Below, in pieces: positions 7,021 to 14,786 of a stretch of DNA of 20,911 nucleotides. The DNA is from UBA10364 sp049611965 (GTDB lineage: Bacteria > Bacteroidota > Bacteroidia > Flavobacteriales > Schleiferiaceae), in contig JBMZBC010000028.1 in assembly GCA_049611965.1 (NCBI GenBank), forward strand, positions 1 to 20,911, given 5' to 3'. Position 1 is the first letter of the stretch. Each line of letters opens with the position of its first letter. Both the position numbers and the translations under genes were made by a program. The notes under the pieces are model-generated. The model saw nothing but the letters and a program-made list of their open reading frames with translations. It was not told the origin of the DNA and made no database searches.

Positions 7021-7683
7021 TTAACAGACCAATTTGAGTATCTCTTCATAGTTTTTTGCACAATGTATTGCACCACAAGCACTTAAGTCTTTCTCGCTTT
7101 TACTAGTGAGAATACCAAAAGCCGTTCCTCCTGCGTTGATTGCAGCGGTAATACCGCTGGAGGTGTCCTCAAATACCCAAAGTTCTTGGGTTTGTAACGA
7201 CTCGTGAGCTATGCTTTTTAGGCAGGTGAGAAAAATTTCTGGGTCAGGCTTCCCTTTATTTACTTCCTCTGCGGTATGTACGGCCTTAAAGAAATGACGA
7301 ATTCCTAGAGTGTCAAGCGTAAAGTCTGCATTGGCCTTGTTGCCCATAGTGCCCACTGCCATGGGAATACCGCTGTTATGGAAAAACTGTAGAAGAGTAA
7401 TCAAGCCTTCTACCGGTGCTATGTGCGGACGGTAAATTTCCCGGTACAAGGCCTCTTTTTCATTACCAATACGCTCACTTTCTTCAAATGTGATGTCCTT
7501 ACCAAAGAAGTTTTGGCAGACTTCAAAATTGGTCCCGTGTAAATCTTTAATGATTTCGTCAATAGAGCGAGGCGCACCGTACTTTTCACAAATGATTTGC
7601 CAGGCCTTGAGATGGAACGGATAGTTGTTAATCAATGTTCCGTCCATGTCGAAAATGACCGCCTTTGGAAGTTGAAGCGGCAT
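7021..7683 (-). CDS. HAD-superfamily hydrolase, beta-phosphoglucomutase-like
   Basis: A 220-residue cytosolic phosphatase or phosphomutase. HAD motif I is F-D-M-D-G-T-L (11-17, nucleophile Asp12, acid/base Asp14), followed by a helical C1 cap. Motif II is the V-G-T-M-G-N segment, motif III lies in K-G-K-P-D-P-E-I-F, and motif IV in W-V-F-E-D-T-S-S-G-I. This set places it with beta-phosphoglucomutase and sugar- or glycol-phosphatases; the exact substrate is not readable. The start ATG overlaps the stop of the upstream adhesin gene by one base (TAATG), so translation is probably coupled and expression follows the adhesins. What a cytoplasmic phosphatase does with two secreted proteins is unclear. 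It could also be a passenger gene. Confidence 0.9.
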   Translation of the reverse strand: MPLQLPKAVIFDMDGTLINNYPFHLKAWQIICEKYGAPRSIDEIIKDLHGTNFEVCQNFFGKDITFEESERIGNEKEALYREIYRPHIAPVEGLITLLQFFHNSGIPMAVGTMGNKANADFTLDTLGIRHFFKAVHTAEEVNKGKPDPEIFLTCLKSIAHESLQTQELWVFEDTSSGITAAINAGGTAFGILTSKSEKDLSACGAIHCAKNYEEILKLVC

Positions 7684-10259
7684 TATGGAAGGATGAATAT
7701 GGTGAATTCGTCGATGTGTAGTTGATCAGATGGCAGCTTGGTAAAAGTCCGCATGGAGTACGCACCTTGCTGAACCTCTTGTCCCAATGCTATGGGATCC
7801 CAACACTCCGTTGAAGGCCCGCGGAACAGTTCGTTCCCCCAGCGGTCATAAATGGCATACTCAGTTCGCGTCGGAAGTGAGCTGCTCAAACAGTAGGCAT
7901 CATTCACACCGTCACCGTTTGGCGAGAATGCTGTGGGAACATACATCAGTAGGTTGTCCAAACAATCTACTTCAAGTACGCGCTGAATGGTATCTAGATT
8001 TCCACAGCTATCAATGGCCACAAGCGTTAGCTCGTGCGAGCCGGCGAAAGGAAAAAGGGTATCTAAAACAGGTTCTGTGTAGGTCTGTTCCCCGAGGGAC
8101 AAGGAGATGAATTGGGTATAACCAGTAGCCGTGAGGGTATAATTTGGACAACCAAACCCTTCATCTATATACGGCTCTGCGATCACTCTGAAGCGGAAGG
8201 TATCCTCATTTTCACAGCCGTTAATGTCTGTACTTAGGTAAGGGTAAATTGCAGTAGAATCGAACTGGAGTTCTGTCGCGAACGTGTCCAAAGTGATCCA
8301 ATACATGGAGGTCAGGTTGGGATTGTCAAAATCGATGGTAAGTGAATCACAATATGCGGTATCGTTAGTGATTGGTGTATACAGTGAACCGTTCACCAAA
8401 TAGATACTATCGTGGAATTGACAATTACCTAAATCCACAGTTACCCAGGCCCACCCTGGATCATAGGCAGTAGTACTTGCAGTGGTATCTCCTGTAGACC
8501 ACAAGTAAGAGAAGTCAGGATTAGCGCCATCCACCTCGAGAACAACAGGCTGACCAGCACATACGCTCGCTGAATCTGCTTGAATAGGCTCATAGGTGGT
8601 CCCGTAGTAGTTAAAATCGAAGTAGATAGAGTCTTGGTAGCCACGGCCATCCTCCACGACTACTTTGATCTTCACAGGGCCGTTGTATGCCGGATCTATG
8701 AGTGCATGCATTACCGTATCGGCAGCATTTGAATCGACCACAGTGCCTACTCCTTGAAGTAGCGTTGTACTAACTACGTTGATGCTATCGACACAACTTA
8801 GATATCGGAAGAATAGTGGGATAGGGGTTTCACAAAGTGCTCCAAGAGGAACATCTTCTACGGGTAGTGCTGAGAATGGATCAAGCAGTTTGAAATCATC
8901 GTCAAAGCCACTGATGTAACCGTACAGGCCGGTGCTCGATCCTGAACCTGCTAGGACACCTACATGAAATGGTGTAAGGCAATCTAAGGTGAAGCTGTTT
9001 GTTAGAATATTGTCTCCAATGTACACTCCCGTCCAGCTTGGGTCATATGTACTTTGCTGGAAAGTAATTCCAGTGTACGATTGAATGGCTGAACCATTGT
9101 AATTAAGGTTAGGAACTGCAGAAGTAGGTATGGTAATTAATGCCGAAGTCGATAATCCCGATGCTCTGTTGTATACAACACGAGTTGAGCCTGTACAATC
9201 CACGTGAGGAAGCTGTGCCATTCCTTGTTCTGGATTACTGTTATTCGCTCCCGTAGTCACTTGAAATAAATAGATAGGTCGATCTGCCTCTACGATGAAG
9301 GGTTTGCCAGGCGTTGAAGCATTCCCCGCCATGGAATAGGTGCCAACATCACCTGCCGCACCGTTGGTCATAATGGCATTGCCATCGACAGTGATGTTCG
9401 TGCTGTCTTCAGTGGCTATGTACATGAAGTAATCTTGCGGGGTGTTTCCGCGTCCTCTTAGAACCACATGTTCTAGACCCAAGTGTTCTACTGGTGTAAC
9501 CTGGTCGATACCGGCATCTGCATTGTTAGCGTTGGTAGCCTTCAAGTGATTACCGCCCGCCGTTACCGCGATGGGTTTATTGGAGGTTACTCGAGTTCCT
9601 AGCAACTGATCGTTATCAAGCATACTGCTCACCCAACTTTGTCCAGCATTCAAAGTAAAGATGACACTGTCTCTACCGTTGTCGAAGAGATTGCCACTAC
9701 GCGCTTTGATGCGCACGTCCGTACTGTCCTCGAGCGCTACTACACTTACATAATGGAGTCCATAGTAGTTTGTGTAGCTTCCAGTTACTGTTGTCTCAAT
9801 GAGCGTTTGAGAGGCGAGGTAAAAGTCTTGACCTATGCCGTTAGTTCCCTTTCCGGTGATGATCTCTTGATTGTATTGATGGCGGATACGTTCCGTGACT
9901 GTTACGGGTTGAGTCGCTTCCACAAACAAAGCATCCTTGTAGCGTTTTTGGTTGGTCCAGGTCAAATTTCGAGCTCCATAGGTACTCTGCATGGCATTGT
10001 TGATCCCGCTAAAGGTCACCGTTGTTAGGTTTCCTTGGGTAACAGTGAGGGTGTTGGAATAGCTGGTATCACTGTTGTAGATCCATACACTTGAAGACGG
10101 CGCACTGGTGCTGATTTGTAAGTCGATGATGTGCTGGCCTCCTTGCCATTCCAAAAGCGGAGGAAAGGCAAAGTAAGTATCACTCTGGGCGAAGCCGAAA
10201 GGGCCGCAAAGCATTGCGAATCCCAAAAGAAGATGCCTGTATGTTCGTGATACTTGCAT
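7683..10259 (-). CDS. IgGFc-binding-domain surface protein with T9SS type B sorting domain (long paralog)
   Basis: An 858-residue exported protein. The start at 10259 is chosen over the longer frame (10304) because it makes a TAATG overlap with the upstream stop and begins a normal signal peptide (about 1-25, ...F-G-F-A-Q). Residues 26-455 form a domain I recognise as IgGFc-binding-like: Y-G-A-R, K-R-Y-K-D-A-L-F, N-Q-E-I-I-T, A-V-T-A-G-G-N-H-L-K, H-V-V-L-R-G, and G-L-Y-G-Y-I-S-G-F-D-D near 444-454. Residues 460-559 are a linker shared with its paralog. Residues 560-768 are PKD/Ig-like, including S-Y-L-W-S-T-G-D-T-T. Residues 769-858 are the gliding-motility C-terminal domain (F-S-P-N-G-D-G-V-N-D, Y-D-R-W-G), which directs T9SS export and surface attachment. 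Likely an adhesin or matrix protein; the ligand is unknown. Confidence 0.88.
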   Translation of the reverse strand: MQVSRTYRHLLLGFAMLCGPFGFAQSDTYFAFPPLLEWQGGQHIIDLQISTSAPSSSVWIYNSDTSYSNTLTVTQGNLTTVTFSGINNAMQSTYGARNLTWTNQKRYKDALFVEATQPVTVTERIRHQYNQEIITGKGTNGIGQDFYLASQTLIETTVTGSYTNYYGLHYVSVVALEDSTDVRIKARSGNLFDNGRDSVIFTLNAGQSWVSSMLDNDQLLGTRVTSNKPIAVTAGGNHLKATNANNADAGIDQVTPVEHLGLEHVVLRGRGNTPQDYFMYIATEDSTNITVDGNAIMTNGAAGDVGTYSMAGNASTPGKPFIVEADRPIYLFQVTTGANNSNPEQGMAQLPHVDCTGSTRVVYNRASGLSTSALITIPTSAVPNLNYNGSAIQSYTGITFQQSTYDPSWTGVYIGDNILTNSFTLDCLTPFHVGVLAGSGSSTGLYGYISGFDDDFKLLDPFSALPVEDVPLGALCETPIPLFFRYLSCVDSINVVSTTLLQGVGTVVDSNAADTVMHALIDPAYNGPVKIKVVVEDGRGYQDSIYFDFNYYGTTYEPIQADSASVCAGQPVVLEVDGANPDFSYLWSTGDTTASTTAYDPGWAWVTVDLGNCQFHDSIYLVNGSLYTPITNDTAYCDSLTIDFDNPNLTSMYWITLDTFATELQFDSTAIYPYLSTDINGCENEDTFRFRVIAEPYIDEGFGCPNYTLTATGYTQFISLSLGEQTYTEPVLDTLFPFAGSHELTLVAIDSCGNLDTIQRVLEVDCLDNLLMYVPTAFSPNGDGVNDAYCLSSSLPTRTEYAIYDRWGNELFRGPSTECWDPIALGQEVQQGAYSMRTFTKLPSDQLHIDEFTIFILP

Positions 10260-12181
10260 TAATGTATGACGTGTATTGCGCCCGCTTTCGTGTACGGACC
10301 GCATATTGTTTCTGTTTTGATGGTGTAATAGTACACCCCAGGGGCTACATCTGTATTGTTCAATCGACCGTCCCAGGCCTGGCTCATAGTATTGGCTTGG
10401 TACACTTTAGTTCCCCATCTGCTGTAAATGGTGATGTCAAATAGGTCAAGGTAGTCGTCACTTCGAATAGTGAGCCTATCGTTGATTTGGTCGTTGTTGG
10501 GTGTGATAAAGTTAGGCACTGTAATAGGGTCGTAGTTCTTGCCCAAATGTTCAAACCTAAACTCAATACTTTCTTCACCACCGGAGCCGTCACGTACTGT
10601 AACAGCGACAATTATATCGCCACTGAATCCTTCCTCAGGAACCACTCGAAGTATGGTGTCTTGCTGGTTCTCGTCTAATAAGACTCCTTGACCTTGGAGC
10701 AGCGCTGCTGAGATTACTGTGATACTGTCGGAGCAAGAATTGAACCCGAAAATAAGTGGAATCGTATCAGCACACTGCTTGGGAAGCTCTATGATATCCG
10801 TCGAAGAAGGATCTGTAGGGTCATAAAGTTCAAATTTATCATCAAAACCACTGATGTACCCATACAATCCTGTTGAGGTGCCTTGCCCCGCGATTATACC
10901 CACATGAAATGGGGTAGGACACTCCAAAGTGAAGTTGTTGGTTAATGTATTGGAATTTATAAAGACGCCCGACCAACTCGCGTCATAAGCGCTCTGTTGC
11001 ACCGTAACACTTGGATTTGAGCTTACCGATAGTCCATTGTACTCTAAAGAGGCGACAGCATTGCTTGGTATGGTAACCATGGCAGCAGTGGCGAGACCAG
11101 GAGCTCTGTTGTAACGGATAAAATTAGACCCGGTACAATTCACCTGGGGAATCTGTGCCATTCCCATTTCTGGTTCATTGCCTACAGTACCTGTAGTAGC
11201 TTGAAATACGTAGATAGGATTGTTGCTTTCGACGACATACGGTCGTCCCGGCTGTGTAGCTAAACCTACCATGCTGTGGGTAACGGATTCGCCAGCATTG
11301 GCATTGGTCAAAATAGGAGTTCCGTCAACACTTACGTCGGTGCCATCTTCTGTGGCGATACACATGATGTAATCGTTTGGATGGTAGGCCAATCCGCGCA
11401 GTACTACATGTTTATTGCCGAGAAGTTCCACAGGAGTAACTTGATCTAATCCCGCATCCCCATGGTTGGCCGAAGCATTTTTTAAGTGATTGCCGCCTGC
11501 TGTCACTGCGATAGGTTTTGACGCTGTAATTCGTGTGCCGAGCAATTGCTGGTCGTCTTCCATCGTACTTACCCAACTTTGGCCTTGGTTCAAAGTGAAT
11601 ACAACACTATCAGCGCCCGTTGTAAAAACATTGCCGTCTGCTGCCTTGAATTTAATTTCTGTGTTATCCTCCATGGCCACGACACTGATGTAATGCATAC
11701 CATGGTACCCGAAGAATGTACCGCTAACGGTTGTCGTAATGAGCGTTTGGCTGGCCACATAAAACTCTTTACCTAACGCATTCCGACCTTTCGCGGTGAT
11801 GATTTCTTGGTTGAAAGGTTCCACAATTTGTTCGGTTACCGTAACAGGTGCAGTGGATTCAATGAATAAAGCGTCTTTGTACCTTTTTGAGTTGGGCCAA
11901 TTCAATTCTCGTGCCCCATAGGTACTTAAAAGTCCTGCTACAGGTGTGGTAAAACTCAGCGTAGCTACGTTTCCTGAGGTCACGGTAAGGTTCTGAGAAA
12001 GAGACATGTCACTATTGTATACCCACACCTGAGCGCTAGGTTCGGTGGTAGAGAAATTCAGATTGATGTCGTGATCGCCGCCTTCCCACTCGAGAAGTGG
12101 AGGGAGAACAAAGAACGTATCGCTCTGACCTTGAGCAAACAAGGTACAAAATAGTAGTATTGAAATGGCGGTAATTCTCAT
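10259..12181 (-). CDS. IgGFc-binding-domain surface protein with T9SS type B sorting domain (short paralog)
   Basis: A 640-residue exported protein and first gene of the three-gene operon. The start at 12181 (M-R-I-T-A-I-S-I-L-L-F) opens a signal peptide ending about ...F-A-Q-G-Q. The open frame runs on to 12382, but that extension is only the antisense of tRNA-Ser(GGA). The IgGFc-binding-like domain covers about 20-450 and matches the neighbour almost segment by segment. Residues 455-553 are the shared linker (S-C-S-D-S-I-T-V-I-S-A-A-L-L-Q-G). Here the protein passes straight into the C-terminal sorting domain (554-640: F-I-T-P-N-N-D-Q-I-N-D, Y-S-R-W-G, P-G-V-Y-Y-Y), lacking the 209-residue PKD-like insert of the other copy. 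The sorting signature is N-N-D-Q-I-N-D rather than N-G-D-G-V-N-D. A weak -7-like TATATTTA lies at 12194-12187 without a good TTG partner. Confidence 0.88.
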   Translation of the reverse strand: MRITAISILLFCTLFAQGQSDTFFVLPPLLEWEGGDHDINLNFSTTEPSAQVWVYNSDMSLSQNLTVTSGNVATLSFTTPVAGLLSTYGARELNWPNSKRYKDALFIESTAPVTVTEQIVEPFNQEIITAKGRNALGKEFYVASQTLITTTVSGTFFGYHGMHYISVVAMEDNTEIKFKAADGNVFTTGADSVVFTLNQGQSWVSTMEDDQQLLGTRITASKPIAVTAGGNHLKNASANHGDAGLDQVTPVELLGNKHVVLRGLAYHPNDYIMCIATEDGTDVSVDGTPILTNANAGESVTHSMVGLATQPGRPYVVESNNPIYVFQATTGTVGNEPEMGMAQIPQVNCTGSNFIRYNRAPGLATAAMVTIPSNAVASLEYNGLSVSSNPSVTVQQSAYDASWSGVFINSNTLTNNFTLECPTPFHVGIIAGQGTSTGLYGYISGFDDKFELYDPTDPSSTDIIELPKQCADTIPLIFGFNSCSDSITVISAALLQGQGVLLDENQQDTILRVVPEEGFSGDIIVAVTVRDGSGGEESIEFRFEHLGKNYDPITVPNFITPNNDQINDRLTIRSDDYLDLFDITIYSRWGTKVYQANTMSQAWDGRLNNTDVAPGVYYYTIKTETICGPYTKAGAIHVIH

Positions 12182-12230
12182 TGGTCTAAATATAGTGTAA
12201 GATGTACACTTAATAAGGTTTTGCGCGCGT

Positions 12231-12261
12231 TTGTCTAGTAATTGTCCGATGCCTATTTTCG
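12231..12261 (+). promoter_or_regulatory. Candidate promoter for tRNA-Ser(GGA)
   Basis: TTG at 12231-12233, a 20-base spacer and TATTTTCG at 12254-12261 match the Bacteroidota promoter with one deviation (TTCG for TTTG). The start would fall about 3-5 bases before the mature tRNA. Confidence 0.55.
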
Positions 12262-12269
12262 CAGTCCCT

Positions 12270-12356
12270 AGAGAGGTGCCTGAGTGGTTGAAAGGGCCCG
12301 CCTGGAAAGCTGGTATAGGTGCAAGCCTATCGAGGGTTCGAATCCCTTCCTCTCTG
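12270..12356 (+). tRNA. tRNA-Ser, anticodon GGA
   Basis: A class II tRNA of 87 bases. The acceptor is AGAGAGG (12270-12276) with CCTCTCT (12349-12355), discriminator G at 12356. The anticodon GGA is at 12304-12306. A long variable arm follows (ATAGGT-GCAA-GCCTAT), then T loop TTCGAAT. The anticodon stem CCCGC/GCTGG has a C-T mismatch at its middle pair (12299 with 12311); the other four pairs are sound. CCA is not encoded. It reads UCC and UCU serine codons. Confidence 0.95.
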
Positions 12357-12370
12357 CGAAATTCATTAGG

Positions 12371-12399
12371 AAACCAGCCCACAACGGGTTGGTTTTTTT
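12371..12399 (+). terminator. Intrinsic terminator of tRNA-Ser(GGA)
   Basis: A ten-base-pair stem, aaaccagccc (12371-12380) with gggttggttt (12386-12395), one G-T pair, five-base loop, ends in a run of seven T (12393-12399). It lies 15 bases after the tRNA. Confidence 0.9.
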
Positions 12400-12447
12400 A
12401 TTTCATGTCATCATGATTAAACCTTTTTGAACGAGAATGCTCTATTA

Positions 12448-12482
12448 GTTAGAAAAGCAACGTAACATTGCTTCCAACTAAC
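12448..12482 (+). promoter_or_regulatory. Leader stem-loop before the CotH-kinase gene
   Basis: gttag (12448-12452) pairs with ctaac (12478-12482), and aagcaa (12455-12460) with ttgctt (12468-12473), with a small internal loop and a seven-base loop. It sits ten bases before the ATG at 12492. It could affect translation or be chance. A weak -7-like TAACATTG (12463-12470) overlaps it. Confidence 0.3.
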
Positions 12483-12491
12483 ACCGCCGAC

Positions 12492-14786
12492 ATGCGTAAA
12501 CACCTCTATTTCCTAGCCCTTTTCATAGGGTCGTTCTCTACTGTAAATGCCCAAGGACTTTACGACTCTACACACATAACGAACATTCAAATAACCTTTG
12601 CTCAAAGCAACTGGGATTATATGTTAGATACTGCCAAAGCTGGCAATGAGGGCTATATTATGGCTCAGTCTGTAAGTGTCAACGGGACGCTCTTTGATAG
12701 TGTTGGGGTGAAGTACAAAGGGAATTCTACGTATCAACCCAACCAAACAAAGAATCCTTGGCACATAGAATTGAATACGTATAAAACCCAAGATTATCAG
12801 GGCTTCACGGACATCAAATTGAGTAATGTTTCCAAGGATCCGTCTTTTTTAAGGGAAGTACTTTCCTATGACATTGCCCGTCGTTATATGTTTGCTCCAA
12901 AAGCGAATTATGCTGTAGTCTACGTGAATGGGTCGCAAATGGGGCTTTATACAAGTGCGGAGGCAATCACGAAAAGATTTGTTGATACTTACTTGGGCTC
13001 CAAAAAGCGCACCTTCGTGAAGTGCAATCCCCCGGCAGGTGCGGGTCCAGGAACTACTACCTACCCTGATTTGGTTTACGACGGTAATGACAGCACCGAT
13101 TACTACGATTCTTATGAACTGAAGTCCGATGCCGGTTGGGCAGAGTTGATTCACCTTATGGATACGCTTAAGAACAATGTTTCAGCCATTGAGGAAATTC
13201 TTCAAGTGGATCAGGCGCTTTGGATGCATGCGTTTAATAATGCCCTGGTCAATTTGGACAGCTACTCCGGGGGGTTCAAACAGAATTACTATCTGTACCG
13301 CACTAAGAGCCGTCAGTTCTATCCCATTATCTGGGATTTGAATGAAAGCTTTGGAAAGTTCAGCATGACAGGTACGATAAATTTGAGTAATACTACTTCA
13401 AAAGCTCAAATGACGCATTTGTTGCATGCAAACGACGCGGGTTGGCCACTGATACAGAAACTACTCAATGTGCCTATGTATAAACGCATGTATTTGGCAC
13501 ACCTAAAGACCATCATGGAGGAGAATTTTAGTGATGGTAGCTATTACACCAAAGCCCAGTACTATCATAACTTTATTGATAGTGCAGTGAATGCTGATCC
13601 AAATAAACTAACTACTTACGCCCAATTTCAATCCAACATTACCACGGATGTTAGCAGTGGACCGGGTGGAGGTGGACCAGGAGGTGGAGGTCCTGGGGGC
13701 GGAAATTCTGCTCCAGGAATCTCTGCGCTAATGAATGCACGAAGCACCTATATTCTTGGACTTTCCGATTTTACGGCGACCCAACCAGAAATCACCAACG
13801 TAACGGCGGCACTTTCATCGAGTACCACAGGTACAGTAACCGCTACAGTCTTGAACGCTAACGCAGTGTATGTAAGCACAAGGAATGATGTTGAAGAAAG
13901 ATTCAATCGTCAACAGATGTATGACGATGGACTGCATGGAGATGGAGCGGCAAACGACGGAGTTTATGGTGCTTTTACTGCAGTTTCAAGTGTTCAACAA
14001 CACTATTATATCTATGCTGACGGTACCACCATTGGCAAGTTTTCGCCTGAACGCGCCGGGCATGAGTACCACGTCTTGGGATTCCAAAATCCGACAAGCG
14101 GATTAGTCATCAACGAAATCATGGCGAGCAACAACGGTACAATATCTGCCACAGACGGTGAATATTATGACTGGGTTGAACTATACAATGCATCATCTGA
14201 TCCAATTTATCTTGGCGATTATGGCCTTACGGACGATTTAGGCAATCCTGCTAAATTCAGTTTGCCAGCAATATCCTTACCTGCTGGCGATTTTGCTTTA
14301 TTCTGGGCTTCTGATGAGGCCGTCGTCGATCCTTATCATATGCCTTTCAAGCTTGCTAAATCTGGGGAAGAAGTGGCACTGTTTTATGATCCGAATGGAA
14401 CAGCAGATACTGTGGATTATATCAGCTACGGCGCACAGACTACTGATGTGAGCTACGGACGCAGTTACGATGCCTCACCGAACTGGGTGTTCTTTTCGAT
14501 GCCGACGCCAGATGCTAGTAATGGAACTTTAGAATTGGAAGAATTGGAGCCGATTCAACTTTCAGTCTATCCAAACCCACATCGCGGCAGCTTCGAAGTG
14601 AAAAACACCTCTACGGAGAGCCTCATTTTAACAGGGTACGACTTACGCGGCGCAGTTCTGTTTACGGAAAGAATAGAAGCGGGGGCGACGCATAGATTTA
14701 AGCAAATCCAACACCGCCAACAAATCATACTTCATTACTCAGGACAATCCATTGGCGGTGTGATTAGGGTACTTTCTGTCCTATAG
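12492..14786 (+). CDS. Secreted CotH-kinase-family protein with lamin-tail and T9SS type A sorting domains
   Basis: A 764-residue exported protein. The ATG at 12492 opens a signal peptide (1-20, ...T-V-N-A-Q); the in-frame TTG at 12468 lies in the leader hairpin. Residues 28-390 are the CotH domain, an atypical protein kinase fold: V-G-V-K-Y-K-G-N-S-T (71-80) as the nucleotide-binding segment, then N-L-D-S-Y (254-258) and W-D-L-N-E-S-F-G (281-288), whose Asp256 and Asp282 fit the two catalytic acids of CotH. A Gly-Pro linker (390-404) and a beta module with an H-G-D-G-A-A-N-D-G segment (482-490) follow. A lamin-tail domain starts near 538 (L-V-I-N-E-I-M-A-S-N) and runs to about 680. The C terminus carries a type A-like sorting tail (S-V-Y-P-N-P-H-R-G-S-F). 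The kinase target is unknown. It ends base to base with the convergent receptor gene. Confidence 0.88.
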   Translation: MRKHLYFLALFIGSFSTVNAQGLYDSTHITNIQITFAQSNWDYMLDTAKAGNEGYIMAQSVSVNGTLFDSVGVKYKGNSTYQPNQTKNPWHIELNTYKTQDYQGFTDIKLSNVSKDPSFLREVLSYDIARRYMFAPKANYAVVYVNGSQMGLYTSAEAITKRFVDTYLGSKKRTFVKCNPPAGAGPGTTTYPDLVYDGNDSTDYYDSYELKSDAGWAELIHLMDTLKNNVSAIEEILQVDQALWMHAFNNALVNLDSYSGGFKQNYYLYRTKSRQFYPIIWDLNESFGKFSMTGTINLSNTTSKAQMTHLLHANDAGWPLIQKLLNVPMYKRMYLAHLKTIMEENFSDGSYYTKAQYYHNFIDSAVNADPNKLTTYAQFQSNITTDVSSGPGGGGPGGGGPGGGNSAPGISALMNARSTYILGLSDFTATQPEITNVTAALSSSTTGTVTATVLNANAVYVSTRNDVEERFNRQQMYDDGLHGDGAANDGVYGAFTAVSSVQQHYYIYADGTTIGKFSPERAGHEYHVLGFQNPTSGLVINEIMASNNGTISATDGEYYDWVELYNASSDPIYLGDYGLTDDLGNPAKFSLPAISLPAGDFALFWASDEAVVDPYHMPFKLAKSGEEVALFYDPNGTADTVDYISYGAQTTDVSYGRSYDASPNWVFFSMPTPDASNGTLELEELEPIQLSVYPNPHRGSFEVKNTSTESLILTGYDLRGAVLFTERIEAGATHRFKQIQHRQQIILHYSGQSIGGVIRVLSVL

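Noticed and set aside
10260..10304. Longer start for the long adhesin paralog
   Set aside because: It would overlap the upstream gene by 46 bases and place charged residues before the signal peptide; the ATG at 10259 gives a TAATG junction and matches the paralog.
12182..12382. 67-residue N-terminal extension of the short adhesin paralog, with a G-I-R-T-L-D-R-L-A-P type sequence
   Set aside because: It is the antisense translation of tRNA-Ser(GGA), a well-known source of false N termini; the signal peptide starts at 12181.
13662..13703. Short GC-rich repeated tract in the CotH gene
   Set aside because: It encodes the Gly-Pro linker in frame; it is codon-level low complexity, not a separate repeat or a CRISPR-like array.
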